A stretch of 64,000 nucleotides of DNA. It comes from Heliopora coerulea. Lineage: Eukaryota > Cnidaria > Anthozoa > Scleralcyonacea > Helioporidae. The notes beneath the pieces were generated by a model that was not told the origin of the DNA, ran no database searches, and saw nothing but the letters and a program-made list of their open reading frames with translations. A program made the position numbers and the translations under genes. This document shows positions 51,101 to 61,771 of the stretch, one piece after another (the first letter of the stretch is position 1; each line of letters begins with the position of its first letter). The stretch spans positions 62,001 through 126,000 of the forward strand of contig JASJOG010000316.1 of NCBI GenBank assembly GCA_030142905.1, written 5' to 3'.

Positions 51101-51540
51101 TAATGTAAGACTTTATTTTACGAGGGTAACACTAAGCAGTTACAAAACTGATAAACAAGTGGCCCTCAATCCTAAAACTACTATATATACATGTAATTTT
51201 AAATAAAATAAAACTAACTTCAATTTAAGAAGTACGTAAGAAATAATTTACAAATATAAAAATATTAAAAATGTTCAAGCAGAGACTGATTATTTAAAGC
51301 TGCTTTAAAAAGAGACTATTTAAAAGATTTTACAGATGGCAATTTTCTGATCTCACATGGCAGTTTGATTATTTAATACTGCGTACTGTAAAAGACCAAC
51401 CAGCTTCAGTTTCAAGACTATAACGTGGACATATAAAATTAAGTTCGTTACGTCGAGTTCATCGTTCATGAATGTCACAATTCGTAATTAACAAGTCATT
51501 CATATAGTCGGGTAAATTACCATTCTCTTCAGCAGCCCAA
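51101..51540 (-). pseudogene. Second LINE 3' end inserted in the first
   Basis: A different minus frame reads ELNLICPRYSLETEAGWSF and TVRSIK (about 51470-51400), a typical LINE C-terminus ahead of a non-coding 3' end. It lies between the two parts of the neighbouring LINE. Confidence 0.5.
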
Positions 51541-51830
51541 TCCGCTATGAGAGCTTCTTCCCCAAATTATCAACATGCACATCAAAGATCAAATCCTCAT
51601 CAAGGATAATACCCAATAATATTTGAGACTTAACCTGAGTAATATCAGTGTTCGAACCGGGCAATGTGATATTAATATCACGGTTTTCAGGTAACATCTT
51701 CAAACGTATCCTCCGACTGCCAAACAACAAAGATTTCGTCTTAGATTGATTAATAGACAATCTGTTCTCCTGAGATCAGTCATCAATTACTTCTATTGCT
51801 AGGTTCATATTTGAACTGAGCTCTGAAAAC
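51541..51830 (-). pseudogene. CR1-like LINE fragment between RT and tail
   Basis: The minus frame 51760-51545 reads LSINQSKTKSLLFGSRRI, then LLGIILDEDLIFDVHVDNLG, the region after RT motif C in CR1-type elements. It belongs with 50600-51100. Confidence 0.65.
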
Positions 51831-51982
51831 GATAAGGAGTAACTGTCATGAAATGAGCAGTTATGAGATTAATAAAGTGTCATTGTCATGCTTTGAAGAT
51901 AAGCGTTATTTACTGGAGGATGGTATAAGAAGTTATGCGTATGGTCGTTATAAAATATCTTATAACAGCTAAGCTGCTATAT
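51831..51982. other. Boundary region left of the Polinton-like element
   Basis: No gene. The end of the Polinton-like element on this side could not be fixed, and no terminal inverted repeat was recognised. Confidence 0.3.
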
Positions 51983-52123
51983 ATGAAACAAATAGATAAA
52001 TATCGTGATATCTTCTTTCCAATTGATGGAGAACAGCTAAGCTGTTATAATGACAAACAACCAAAACTAACAGCAGAGCTGCCGCCAGAAGAGCGTAGTA
52101 ATGAAATATCTGCTATTATATAA
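51983..52123 (+). CDS. Small ORF, possible viral gene
   Basis: A 46-residue ORF from ATG 51983, preceded directly by CTATAT and starting MKQIDKYRDIFFPIDGEQLS. Its stop TAA overlaps the next ATG (TAATG). Too short to identify. Support comes from the TATA-ATG pattern shared with other genes of the element. Confidence 0.3.
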   Translation: MKQIDKYRDIFFPIDGEQLSCYNDKQPKLTAELPPEERSNEISAII

Positions 52124-52473
52124 TGGCTGAAGAATACTTTGAACAAATTAATAAAAAATTAAATAATTTATAAAAAAAATCCAAAAACATAAAAAATTAT
52201 GAAGAATATAAAAAACTAGCTTATGATGCAGGTGAATTTTTTAAATGTATAGCATTATTATTTTTTAATTATTCCTGTTTTTCTACATCTTTATTGACAC
52301 ATGCTTTTAAAAATAATTCATCATCTGAACAAGAAGAATCCACAGAAGAATCCTTAGATACAGAAGAATTCTTACCAGAAGATGAAGAAGATGAAACCAC
52401 AAATAATGAATTCTTCATACCAGAAGATTAAAAAGATGAGACCATAGCACCTCAGCTGGAAGATGAAAATTAA
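52123..52473 (+). pseudogene. Acidic protein of the Polinton-like element
   Basis: From ATG 52123 the frame reads MAEEYFEQINKKLNNL, a stop, then NYEEYKKLAYDAGEFFKCIA and a Glu/Asp-rich C-terminus (SSSEQEESTEESLDTEEFL), with a second stop at 52429. TATATA directly precedes the ATG. Unknown function. It is on the opposite strand from the rest of the element. Confidence 0.4.
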
Positions 52474-52756
52474 ACCCAAAAAAAATTTTTGACAAAAACT
52501 TTAATATGTCCACCTTGGTGCCTTTTAAAATGGTAAAAACCACTGTTTTTCACTGAAACTGCATCAGTGAAAATGAACTATTTTGGTACTGTGCTGGTAC
52601 CTTTTTTAATTTTGGAAAAAACTTTGATGTGAAAAATCAGAAAATAGTTAAAATTGATAAAAATGAGTCAACTTCACAGTGGGGGATGGGGGGGGGGGGG
52701 GTTACTGTGAGATTGACCTAAAATGAGCCATTTTGGCAACTGATCTCGTACCCTCC
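52474..52756. other. No gene seen; G-run
   Basis: AT-rich non-coding segment with a run of about 15 Gs at 52687-52701. Confidence 0.4.
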
Positions 52757-53403
52757 TATTGTATACTATTGAATGGCTGGAGAAGAACTAAAGGAAAGCT
52801 TCATTCAGACAACTGTCAAACATGGAGGTGGTGGCATCATGGTATGGGGCTGCATCAAAGCAAGAGGTGTTGGCTGTCTTTCTAAGACAGATGGAAAGCT
52901 CAATGGAGAACGATACATTGATCTCCTAGAAGATTTGCTTATTCCAACCACACACATGCTGACCATACCAGATGGTTGGATATTCCGGCATGACAATGCA
53001 ACTTGTCACACCTCCCGCTTTGTCAAAGGATGGTTTAAGGAAGAGGAAGGCATAACATTTATAGAATGGCCAGCACAGTCATCCAATCTCAACCCTATTG
53101 AGAATCTATGGGACCAACTTAAGACAATGATCCAAGAGCAAAATCCTACCAATGTCACAGAACTTTGGAGTGCCGTAAAAGCTGCATGGCAAGGCTTTCC
53201 ATTGGATAAGCTTTTTATTTTAATAAATAGCATACCTCGAAGGTATAAAGTTGTGATTAAAGCTCGTGGAGGAGCCACTAAATATTAAGATTTGTTTTCT
53301 GTTTGTTTTCGGTGTAATTACTTGTCATGATAAGATTTGTTACAATGTTTATAGCGTCACTATCTTTAGCTCCTGTGTGATCGATTCTTTTTGACCGCCA
53401 GTG
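52757..53403 (+). mobile_element. Tc1-like element, 5'-truncated
   Basis: A transposase C-terminal half runs to the stop at 53286. It includes HGGGGIMVWGCIKARGVG, the second catalytic Asp in FRHDNATCHTSRF and the Glu in SNLNPIENLWDQLK, then IPRRYKVVIKARGGATKY. The 3' end reads TTTTTGACCGCCAGTG followed by TA (53404-53405), as for a Tc1 terminus. The 5' half, including the DNA-binding domain and left inverted repeat, is missing. It abuts the end of the PolB fusion gene. Confidence 0.85.
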
Positions 53404-53405
53404 TA

Positions 53406-56400
53406 TATTCCATTTCTGATCTTTCTAATTCTTTTCTGTCTTTACAAGGAGCTTTTACAATTAATTTAATCTCTGGAGTTTTATCTTTATGCTGAAACAC
53501 TTGGCTTTTCTTATTGTTTTTATGCCATTTTAGTCTAGTCTTTAACTCTTAACATGTACTACCTATATATGTAATTTCATTATCGAATCTTTTACCGTTT
53601 TTGAATAATGAATTTTGTCTAGTATTAATTCTAATTCTGGCATTTTGCATTTCATATAACGTTTGTTTATTAATTTCTCGTCTAAATGAATATGATTAAA
53701 TTTGATTGGGCAGCCTAATGAGGTATATAATTGTTTTTTATCCATACGATTGATATCATAAATATCATAATTGGATGTAATGGTGTCTCCTTAGTATTTA
53801 TATACTGTTAAACAGAACGATGATATAAAAGATTTGGAAAAGTCGTTTTCGTTAAATTGTTCGTTATCCATTTGAAAAATATAATAATCACCACACTTTT
53901 CTATTTTTTCAATAACAAAATCTATAGTATTAAAAATATTCTTTTCTTTAATATTTATGATGGCTATTACTGGCATCTGTTCACAGACAGAATATGATTC
54001 CTTTTCATTTTCATATTGAAACACTACCTCTTTTACCAATTTTGGGTTGTTCTGCTTTATAAATCTATCACAGCAGTCTTCATTAACCTCTTTTCTAGTC
54101 TTGTTTAGGTAACATATGTTTTTATAAAAATGTGTAATCGGTTGAAAATCCCCCTTCTAGTATCGTAATATTTACCATTCTTATTTTTCGTTCGCTTACA
54201 AATATAACCATTTTTGAGAAAGAAATCTAGAGCCATATGTGTTTTATTATCATATCTACCTGACTCCTCTATATATTCTAATTCAACCAAATTAGGACAC
54301 ACCTGACTACACGATACGCTTTCTAAATAATTGTAGTTAATCTGTCTACCGCCTTCTACTGGGCTACAATGATTGGGATCACCAAACATATACACCTCAA
54401 TACCGTGCTCTATCCATACGAACTTATTAGGAAGCATACTGAACTCATCTATAAATATGGCTTTGTTTTTAATACTTTGTATCGTTCCATTCACAAAAAT
54501 AGCTATCAAAAGTAAAACAAATTTCATGAACGTTTTTGCAACGACATTTGATATTATCACCACTTTTTAACTTACCCGATAATCGTTCTTTCATATTTTG
54601 GAGCGCCTTATTTGTAAATGAGAACATAATTGGGTTTTCTTCTCTTAGAATCAGATAACAAAGTTTCTCAGTTTTTCAACTACCCGCTGGACCTGTGTAT
54701 ATACATCCTTCACCTATTTTACTAACAAAGTCTGTTAAATAAATATTGTCTCTGAAGTTTTTCTCAAAATATGCAATTGGTTTATCTTCAGCAAAAGCTT
54801 TTCCAATCTGTTTGGTACTAAATTCCACATTCTTTTTATTTTTGAACTTCCTTATTGGATTCTGAATAAATATACTATCGGTATTAACAGATAAAAGCGT
54901 ACTGTTTTTTCCATAACAAGCTTCAATCAGATTCAAAGCGTATAATATTGCTTCTGATAAAACAAATCGGTTAACACTACATGTATCGTTGTGTAATCGT
55001 TCAACCTTTTGCTCTTTAATCAAGTATAGATTGTTATAATTATCAATACTGATGTTCATTTTCTCATTCACGCCAGAAGTCCAAATATTCATTGCTGTTT
55101 CGTAGTCTCTGCATGTGAAATCGTGATTTATCTTGTTATACTCTCTTCCACGATTTCCAATGAATGTTTTGCCATCATTTTGGCCTGCTTTTGATCAAAA
55201 TTATCAAAGACATATTCCATAAAACTCTTATGTGTCAGGCTTCAGTGCTTAATTGGTGATAATCGTATACTTGATGTTTGATATATCCATTTTTAAAACT
55301 TGAACTAAATACTTTACTAAGTTTCTTGAATAAAATCCAGCCTCTATTTTAAGATCGCAACCACGTTTATCCAAAACAACCTCATCTATATAGAATTCGC
55401 CGGTTTTTTCTAAATCATGTTCTCCAGAAAATTCTTCTTTCTTGTTGTGTATACTGTATAATGGAATTGGTTCAACATTATTTATTAGCACGTTTGGATA
55501 ACTTTCGCAAATATCAAAGTGTTTATAAGGCTCGTCTTCTTTTTCAAAATAATCAACGTCACAATAATATAACGCCCTTGGTTCAAATTTGTCCAATATA
55601 TCTCGCACTCTGCTATTATACGATGATTCAGGCAAGTATCCATATTGGATTTTAAACAACGAGCCTGCCAATAATGGGATAGATTGATTTTTCCACTTGA
55701 AGTCTTCAACACGATATATGCCCAATAATTTGTCAAATATCTCTTTCCTTATATCATAATTATCATTCAATATAAACATATTGTTTCTATGGTCGATAAA
55801 TCCATCTAGTCTGCCATTATTGTCCCAATGTAAATACTCTATATAAATTGTACTTGTTCACAATAATGTCAATTGCTTCTACTATCTTATTACCTTGAGG
55901 TAACACTACAACACTATCAACACACTCTACCTCTAATAAATCTTTAATATCTGATATTTTAATAATATTTTCTGATCTTTGTGACCAATTATATTCTATC
56001 ATATTTTTAAACAAATGTTTGGCACCACCTGGATTGGATTCGCATGCTGCCTTTTTCAACTGACTAGAAAGTATAGGTATAACATAACACAATTTTGGTA
56101 GCATGTGGTGTATTATGGCTAATGAATTTCTTGCACCTTGAATCAAAAGCATGAACCGAAACATGAGGGTGTGTTTGAGCCCAATTAATTATTTCGTATG
56201 TCGATATTCCATGTTTGACGTCGTCCACAAATTGTAGAACCTCGTCTTTTAATATATCATAAGTATACTTCTTGAACCCATATTGGTTTTTAACCTGAAA
56301 CCATATATAATCTATAACACAATTTCTACGCCTTTTGATTTGACCATTTGGTAGTTTTTTAAATAAAGCACTTTTAACAGTTTCGAACGATTTGGTCTTA

Positions 56401-56495
56401 GCCGCCTGAGTCCTATTTTTAGCTTCCTTGTTTTTCGGTTTTGGAAAATCATCATTAAGTGAGTTAAATTTAGAAATATTTGCGTTGGTTGTCAT
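53406..56495 (-). pseudogene. Polinton PolB fused to SF1 helicase and GIY-YIG nuclease, frameshifted
   Basis: The gene starts at ATG 56495 (MTTNANISKF). N-terminal domain frames cover 56495-55817. PolB palm follows: FDICESYPNVLINN (motif A, about 55530-55490) and LLSVNTDSIFI (motif C, about 54890). The reading then continues through IYTGPAGSGKTEK-like text (Walker A, about 54700; one stop) into an SF1 helicase: FTNKALQNMKERL, KAIFIDEFSMLP (Walker B, about 54470), GDPNHCSPVEGGR, and a C-terminal helicase block FCLTVYKYQGDTI (about 53810). The last part (53580-53410) gives TYIGSTC, one stop, ELKTRLKWHKNNK and KELERSEMEY, a GIY-YIG nuclease. About six frame breaks. The role would be protein-primed replication of the element. 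Confidence 0.8.
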
Positions 56496-56787
56496 TTATA
56501 TATATTAGCTTAGATACTATTTTTACTAACGCGACATATTCTTATATATCTTTTAAAATATTTAAATATTTCTTTATATCTCATTCAAAAATTTTTCACC
56601 ATCCCCAATATTATCAAATACCGAAGATTATGCAACACAAAATAAATATTTCCAAATTCAACCCATTTTCTTAAATTCCCCAAAACTGGGAAAAACTATT
56701 TTTATTTTTTTGTTTATACAATAGTATATATTTAATTTTGGTTTTTTAACCATTCTAAATAATAGGGGCAATTACATTTATCCAAAC
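56496..56787. promoter_or_regulatory. AT-rich intergenic region before PolB
   Basis: About 290 bp, very AT-rich, between the zinc-ribbon gene and PolB. The minus strand has TATATATAA immediately before the PolB ATG at 56495. Confidence 0.4.
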
Positions 56788-57327
56788 CTAATTCTGGGTA
56801 TAAACCAAACAATCGGTCATCAAACTTTTTTTAATTTTAGTGTTTTTAATATCGTTTAGAGGCTTTAATAATGTAATATTTCTTTTAGAAGCTAAGCATA
56901 TTAAATAGTAATCGTATTTGCTAATATTTTTGTTTATTAATCCATTTTTCTCCATTGCCATAACAACCTTCATAAAATCAGAAATAAGAACTGAAACATC
57001 TTTGTGATTAACATATTTTTTAATATTTTTAGCCGCCCAAATATTTATACTATGACGTGATTTCTGTTTTATCCATATTTCCGGAATATAGCTTTCTTGT
57101 GATTCATAACCAGAAATTTCGCCACATTTTTCGCATACATAATAATCAGATGAAATATACACACGTTCCATATTACATTCGTAACAAAACTCTAAACTAT
57201 AGTCCTTTGCTGAAGTAATATGATGTTCTTCTATTGTTTCTAAACGTTCTTCAATCTCCTCAACACTATAACCATAATTCCACATTTCCAGAATCTGCTT
57301 TTCAACCTCAGTAATTTCCAAACTCAT
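56788..57327 (-). CDS. Zinc-ribbon protein, VLTF3/TFIIB-like candidate
   Basis: An intact ORF of 179 residues from ATG 57327. Residues about 47-68 carry two CxxC pairs, CYECNMERVYISSDYYVCEK followed by CG, a zinc ribbon. The rest is Lys/Ile-rich with a likely helical second domain (NIWAAKNIKKYVNHKDVSVL, KYDYYLICLASKRNITLL). Late transcription factors of the VLTF3 type have a similar plan, and TFIIB-like factors are the alternative. The family is not proven. Confidence 0.5.
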   Translation of the reverse strand: MSLEITEVEKQILEMWNYGYSVEEIEERLETIEEHHITSAKDYSLEFCYECNMERVYISSDYYVCEKCGEISGYESQESYIPEIWIKQKSRHSINIWAAKNIKKYVNHKDVSVLISDFMKVVMAMEKNGLINKNISKYDYYLICLASKRNITLLKPLNDIKNTKIKKSLMTDCLVYTQN

Positions 57328-57424
57328 TTTTTTATATTTTATACTTAGATAAATATTCTAATGTGTTCAGGATTTTTACTAAATGTTTAAATCAATCTAT
57401 GTATTAAATATCCAGCTCCAATTC

Positions 57425-57800
57425 CTAATATTGCGACACTAATATTTTTACATTCTTCCATTTCCTTACTGGGTTTATAAAAATCTGATAATTGTGGTTC
57501 CTGCCTGAACTACATCCATTATATTGAATTGTTCGTATTCTTTGCAGTTGGTCTAATGCTTTATTAGTTTCCTCTATATCATTATTTGCATCTGATAGGT
57601 CTCTTTGTAATTGTTCAATTTTCTCTATTTTTAATTTCATTTTGGTACCATTTTTCCTTCGAACACGCAAGTAATTCCATAGTACGGTTGTGTCTGGCAA
57701 TTTCTCGTTGACATCCACTATGACTTAACATACCGAAAAGAATATTACTACCACTGAATGCCAGTGTGTTTACGGTTGCTGACAATAATAAACTAGCCAT
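57425..57800 (-). pseudogene. Small hydrophobic plus coiled-coil protein, frameshifted
   Basis: From ATG 57800 the protein starts MASLLLSATVNTLAFSGSNI. It then changes frame (57718-57425) into KLKIEKIEQLQRDLSDANND and IEETNKALDQLQRIR, a coiled coil. TATATATAA lies directly before the ATG. Proteins of this plan are common in metazoan Polinton-like elements. The function is unknown, possibly virion-associated. Confidence 0.5.
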
Positions 57801-57810
57801 TTATATATAA

Positions 57811-58044
57811 TTAAGCAGATTTAAATGGATCAACTGGCAGATATTTCTTGTCCTGTGCCCATTTGACAGCTAAAGTAGATAATCCAACAGCTACAGCTAG
57901 TTTGGCTACTCCTTTAATCGATTCTGGAGTAGAAAGAGATATACCAGCTACTTTCTTACCAATCATATTAACACCTACAGCCCCCGATAAAAGCAAAACA
58001 CTATGGTAAAGTTCGTTTAATATTTCTTTTCTTTGCATGTTCAT
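57811..58044 (-). CDS. Small two-helix membrane protein
   Basis: An intact ORF of 77 residues from ATG 58044 with two hydrophobic segments (VLLLSGAVGVNMIG and VAKLAVAVGLSTLAV) and a basic end (QDKKYLPVDPFKS). Only 10 bp separate its stop from the next ATG, so the genes are tightly packed. Confidence 0.5.
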   Translation of the reverse strand: MNMQRKEILNELYHSVLLLSGAVGVNMIGKKVAGISLSTPESIKGVAKLAVAVGLSTLAVKWAQDKKYLPVDPFKSA

Positions 58045-58143
58045 ATCATATGTTATATTTTATTTCTATTTTTGGTATGCCAACCCTGGGGGGTCTGGTA
58101 GACACCCCTAGGTTATCAAACCATAAAGCAACGTATAACAAGA

Positions 58144-58480
58144 TTAATCAAACGAATCCAAGTTATTTACCCTTCTTGGAATATTTTGTGGTTTAATCTG
58201 CTCAACTTCAATATCGTTCTTATGTTCCTTCTGTTCTAGAAAGAATCGTTTTCTGGTATAATATAAACCAATTAATGATACAATCAATCCAGCTGCACCA
58301 AATATATATGTATAATTCAACTGTTCGCTTTTATTTTATTTTTTCAAGCTTTATTCGTTCCTGCAGTTTTCGTTCCTTACATATTTTGGATATCTGGGAC
58401 AGTCTTTTCTCAGCCTCGACTCTTATCTTTTATGGAGTTTCTGTAGTGCTCTTAGGTATTTCTTGATTTTCCTCACTCAT
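58144..58480 (-). pseudogene. Single-pass membrane protein, broken
   Basis: From ATG 58480 the reading is MSEENQEIPKSTTETP, a stop, a helical charged region (RVEAEKRLSQISKICKERKL) and, after a frame change, YIFGAAGLIVSLIGLYYTRK with a charged tail ending NNLDSFD. One transmembrane helix. Unknown function. Confidence 0.45.
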
Positions 58481-58531
58481 ACATAATAATCTATATTTAC
58501 AGTTCATCTTACAAATATCAAACAGATCATC

Positions 58532-58692
58532 TTACAAATCAATTTTTTCTGGTGAGCTTTTAATATATGTTCCTTTTGCCAAATCATCCAGATATTTATT
58601 TCGCGGAGATAGTAATCAACATCCTTAGTTTTTTTTCCAACAGATTAAGACATTTCTAATTCTTTTAGACTATTACTGATTTTTTTATTCAT
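58532..58692 (-). pseudogene. Small protein remnant
   Basis: From ATG 58692 the text is MNKKISNSLKELEMS, a stop, then VGKKTKDVDYYLREIN and, in another frame, DDLAKGTYIKSSPEKIDL. It is about 50 residues with two lesions. Family not recognised. Confidence 0.35.
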
Positions 58693-58711
58693 TTACATAA
58701 TATATCACATT

Positions 58712-59245
58712 CTATTTCTTTTTTATTCGTTGTTTGTATTGATCGTGTATGAACCAAACAAAAGCTGGAATTAATGCCCAAAGATTGGAAGCCAGCCATG
58801 ATAGACCTTTTGCGTCCCACGATAGAATTGTCCCAAATGTATTAAATAATGGTATTAACAATGGTGATAATTTTTTACCAAGATTGTATACAGCTTTAGC
58901 AAATTTACCAGTTGCAGAAGCGCCTTTTTTTAATGTATTTCTAGTTCGAAGACTAACAGTTGTGATAATTCCAGCTATACCAATAATTATACCTCCTACT
59001 GCTAAACCATTCTTTTTTACCCATTCTTTGAATCTTTCTAGTCCCGATAAATCATAGACACTTTCATTGTCTTCAACCGTTCCTCGAATAATAGACTGTG
59101 ATTCTGAATATCGAGGTTCCTCATCTGTTTCAGTCAACCGAATATAATCAGCCTTTAGTTCAGCAGCCTGTTCTACAAATTTATATAAACTTTCTTTTCT
59201 AGGGTCAGCCTCACGCAATGCTTTCAAACGATATGATTCTGACAT
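58712..59245 (-). CDS. Membrane-associated structural-type protein
   Basis: A frame open from 59371, with the first ATG at 59245 (MSESYRLKALREADPRKESL). It has a charged N-terminal helix, one transmembrane-like segment (GLAVGGIIIGIAGIITTVSL, residues about 90-110), a basic amphipathic part (GASATGKFAKAVYNLGKKLS) and a hydrophobic C-terminus (LASNLWALIPAFVWFI). It resembles in plan minor capsid or membrane-active proteins of Polinton-like viruses. The preceding in-frame text (LHERTGKINELVISEQELRE) may be part of it if the start lies upstream. Confidence 0.45.
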   Translation of the reverse strand: MSESYRLKALREADPRKESLYKFVEQAAELKADYIRLTETDEEPRYSESQSIIRGTVEDNESVYDLSGLERFKEWVKKNGLAVGGIIIGIAGIITTVSLRTRNTLKKGASATGKFAKAVYNLGKKLSPLLIPLFNTFGTILSWDAKGLSWLASNLWALIPAFVWFIHDQYKQRIKKK

Positions 59246-59368
59246 TTTACCCAAACTTTCGATTTTAGTTTCAGCATCTCCCTGAGGATTTAGAACCCCC
59301 TGTAACTCACGCAGCTCTTGTTCACTAATAACTAATTCGTTTATTTTACCAGTTCTTTCATGAAGTCG

Positions 59369-59890
59369 TTAATCTATCTTCTCAATACTATCTTCAGCTA
59401 TTTCATCAGTTACAAATTCGGGTATATTTGGTAATGATATATCTGCTGACGACGACTGATTGTCTGCGTCAAAATTGATATTTTCCAATTCTTGTCTAAA
59501 CACATCTATTCTGTCATCGTTCCTATCAAATTTATACACTTTGGATTTTTCTATAACCATCTCTTTGATTTGTTTTTCACTCATTATAGCGTATTCTTTG
59601 GGTACCTCGGTTTTATTTATTGTTTGCCTAACAACTTCTGGAGGTTTTTGGGTTTCTTCACTAGCTCTGTTTATTAATTTTTGTGTTTTAATCAAAAGTT
59701 TGACTGTCAATTCGTGGTACTCTTTATACTTGGGACTATCTATATTTAATCGTTTGAAAGGATATCCCGGTTTATTTCTATTTAACTCTATTATGGGTTC
59801 ATTTTTATATTTTAGAATTACACGAATCCCACCGTATCTAACTGAACCCTTTTGCTCATAACTAATATTTTTAAGAAGCTCGTGGCCCAT
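59369..59890 (-). CDS. Uncharacterised protein of the Polinton-like element
   Basis: An intact ORF of 173 residues from ATG 59890 (MGHELLKNISYEQKGSVRYG). An N-terminal basic/hydrophobic part is followed by a Lys/Glu-rich helical middle and an acidic C-terminus (SLPNIPEFVTDEIAEDSIEK). I do not recognise it. The gene ends next to the start of the following frame. Confidence 0.45.
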   Translation of the reverse strand: MGHELLKNISYEQKGSVRYGGIRVILKYKNEPIIELNRNKPGYPFKRLNIDSPKYKEYHELTVKLLIKTQKLINRASEETQKPPEVVRQTINKTEVPKEYAIMSEKQIKEMVIEKSKVYKFDRNDDRIDVFRQELENINFDADNQSSSADISLPNIPEFVTDEIAEDSIEKID

Positions 59891-60074
59891 TTCGTTGTTT
59901 AATAAAGGTTAGATCTGATGTTCACTAGTTCCCACATGCGAAATATAGGAACGTGTTAGCTCAATAAAATCTTTCTGAACGTATCTTTTACTTTTGTCTT
60001 TCCGTAACTGATCATCCTTTTTAACTTATATTTTCATCGCTCCAACGTGTTTCTCTGTAAGGTTCGCTTACTTT

Positions 60075-60276
60075 TTAATGTAAAAGCGATTTAGTATAGG
60101 CGGGTCTATTCGCTTTATCCCTATAATGTTCATTTATTCCTGTTTCAGACATATTGATCGAATCTTGATTTAGACTGTCTACCCTATCTTGTAATTCATC
60201 AACATCCAAATTTTCATATTCTGGATATTTTTTTATTAAAATCTTCCGTTTCAAATTCATCAAATCCTTCAGCCAT
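60075..60276 (-). pseudogene. Small acidic protein, one-base frameshift
   Basis: ATG 60276 (MAEGFDEFETEDF) is preceded by TATATA. A seven-A run near 60235 shifts the frame, after which it reads KKYPEYENLDVDELQDRVDS and ends at 60075. It begins 9 bp after the integrase stop. Unknown function. Confidence 0.45.
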
Positions 60277-60284
60277 TATATAAA

Positions 60285-61322
60285 CTAACTCAGATTTTGT
60301 ACACCACTTTCAGGGATCCAGTTATTGTGTTTAGAATCATACCCCAACCATTTCACAAGAACGATCTTTTTACCATTAACTTTTTTCTCTTTAATATTTT
60401 CTCAACTCGATATAGATCATCCTTTTTATCAAAAGCTGATAATTCCTGTTCATAGAATTTCCCTATAATTGGTTCACTATCTAAGTCCTCTAATTCGTAA
60501 ACATTTGGACCACCTCTTATCACCTTTTTTATGTTAAACAATTCTTCTGTAAAATTTGGCTCATATCCTTTCGTAAAAGTTTATTTATACTTAGATATAC
60601 GAACAGTGTCATCTGTCCAATATTTAGGAAGAGGATAATCTCCAAATCTGTCTCCAAACAGTGTATTCCAAACAATATCTTCACTTGTTTCGTATTGTTA
60701 TAATTATAAACAAGATCGTCTAAAACATCAATCCAACGATGTTCCTTTGGTGTAGAAATACTTCCACATGGCTGTTTCTAAAGTTCTATTAAATCTTTCA
60801 ACAATCGCAGCCTTTTCATCAGATTTCGTTGAAAAGTAAGTGATATCATGCTTTTCTAATAACGATTTAACTCCAACATTATAAAATTCTTTTCCATCAT
60901 CAAATTGCACTAACTCAGGATAAGTATTAAACCGGTCCTTAAACAAATTTAACAGTTTTGATACAGCTTTAGTCATATTATTGGTGTCTTTTCTATAAAC
61001 TGGTATAGCAAAGGCGTATCGACTGAGTATTTCAATAGTAACCCTTATTTTGGTTTTTATACTTGCCCATATCAACCAGATCGAGCTGTAATTGCTCACC
61101 AAGATAAAATATACAATCGTTTGTCCAAATTTGTTTTCGTATAGTAGGCTTATAACGAGTATAGGTGTCTTGTGTTTTTAACCACTCCTTGACCTGTTTT
61201 CTACTAATATTCAAGCCATCTTCTAATGCTTTTTGATAGAGTCATCCAGCAGATTGAAAGCCGGTTCTTGGATTGTAATAAATCTCCCTCAGCTGTTGTT
61301 CTTTTTCTATTTCAGAATCCAT
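60285..61322 (-). pseudogene. Polinton integrase with C-terminal chromodomain, frameshifted
   Basis: From ATG 61322 it reads MDSEIEKEQQLREIYYNPRT, one stop, then LNISRKQVKEWLKTQDTYTR. The catalytic core follows: QLDLVDMGKY (first Asp), LSRYAFAIPVYRKD, LVQFDDGKEFYN (second Asp) and KAAIVERFNRTLE (Glu). After further breaks comes YELEDLDSEPIIGKFYEQEL, then a chromodomain YRVEKILKRK, VKWLGYDSKHNNWIPES, and the stop at 60285. This rve integrase plus chromodomain is a Polinton/Maverick hallmark and would insert the element's DNA. All three catalytic residues remain, but the frame is dead. Confidence 0.9.
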
Positions 61323-61771
61323 ATAGATTACATTATATAAAATTCGAGAAGTATTTCACCAACATTGATAGTAAGATTGTCTTGATCTTGTACAGAAAAA
61401 CTTAATTGGTTTATATTCTGTTGTTTATTTGAATTTTACTTTCTATATCGAAGAAGTGTTGAACAGATCCCTTCAGAGACTGTGTTGTTCTGATTGGTAA
61501 AGAAATTAGCACGTTGCTTCTATTTCCATCATATATATTCTCTGACCGGTCTATAATATTACAAGATATTTTAACACATTTCACCCTTTATTAATATCAA
61601 CCGGGTTATCGCTTTTTGTTGCTGTAGTAGACGATAGCTTTTATTAGTGGTAAACTTCAATAAAGGACCAAACTTTTTCAAATTTATTGTTTGATACACC
61701 GATTCAGCCTAAGACCGGAAGTTGCATGAAAGCGAGGCCTAAGGGCTATCTTTCGCGCGAATCTCATAAAT
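61323..61771. other. Right flank of the Polinton-like element
   Basis: No gene. The terminal inverted repeat expected outside the integrase could not be recognised because no matching left copy was found. Confidence 0.35.

Noticed and set aside
52000..61700. Terminal inverted repeats of the Polinton-like element
   Set aside because: No pair of long inverted repeats could be matched by eye. The left end may have been lost by the Tc1 insertion or truncation.
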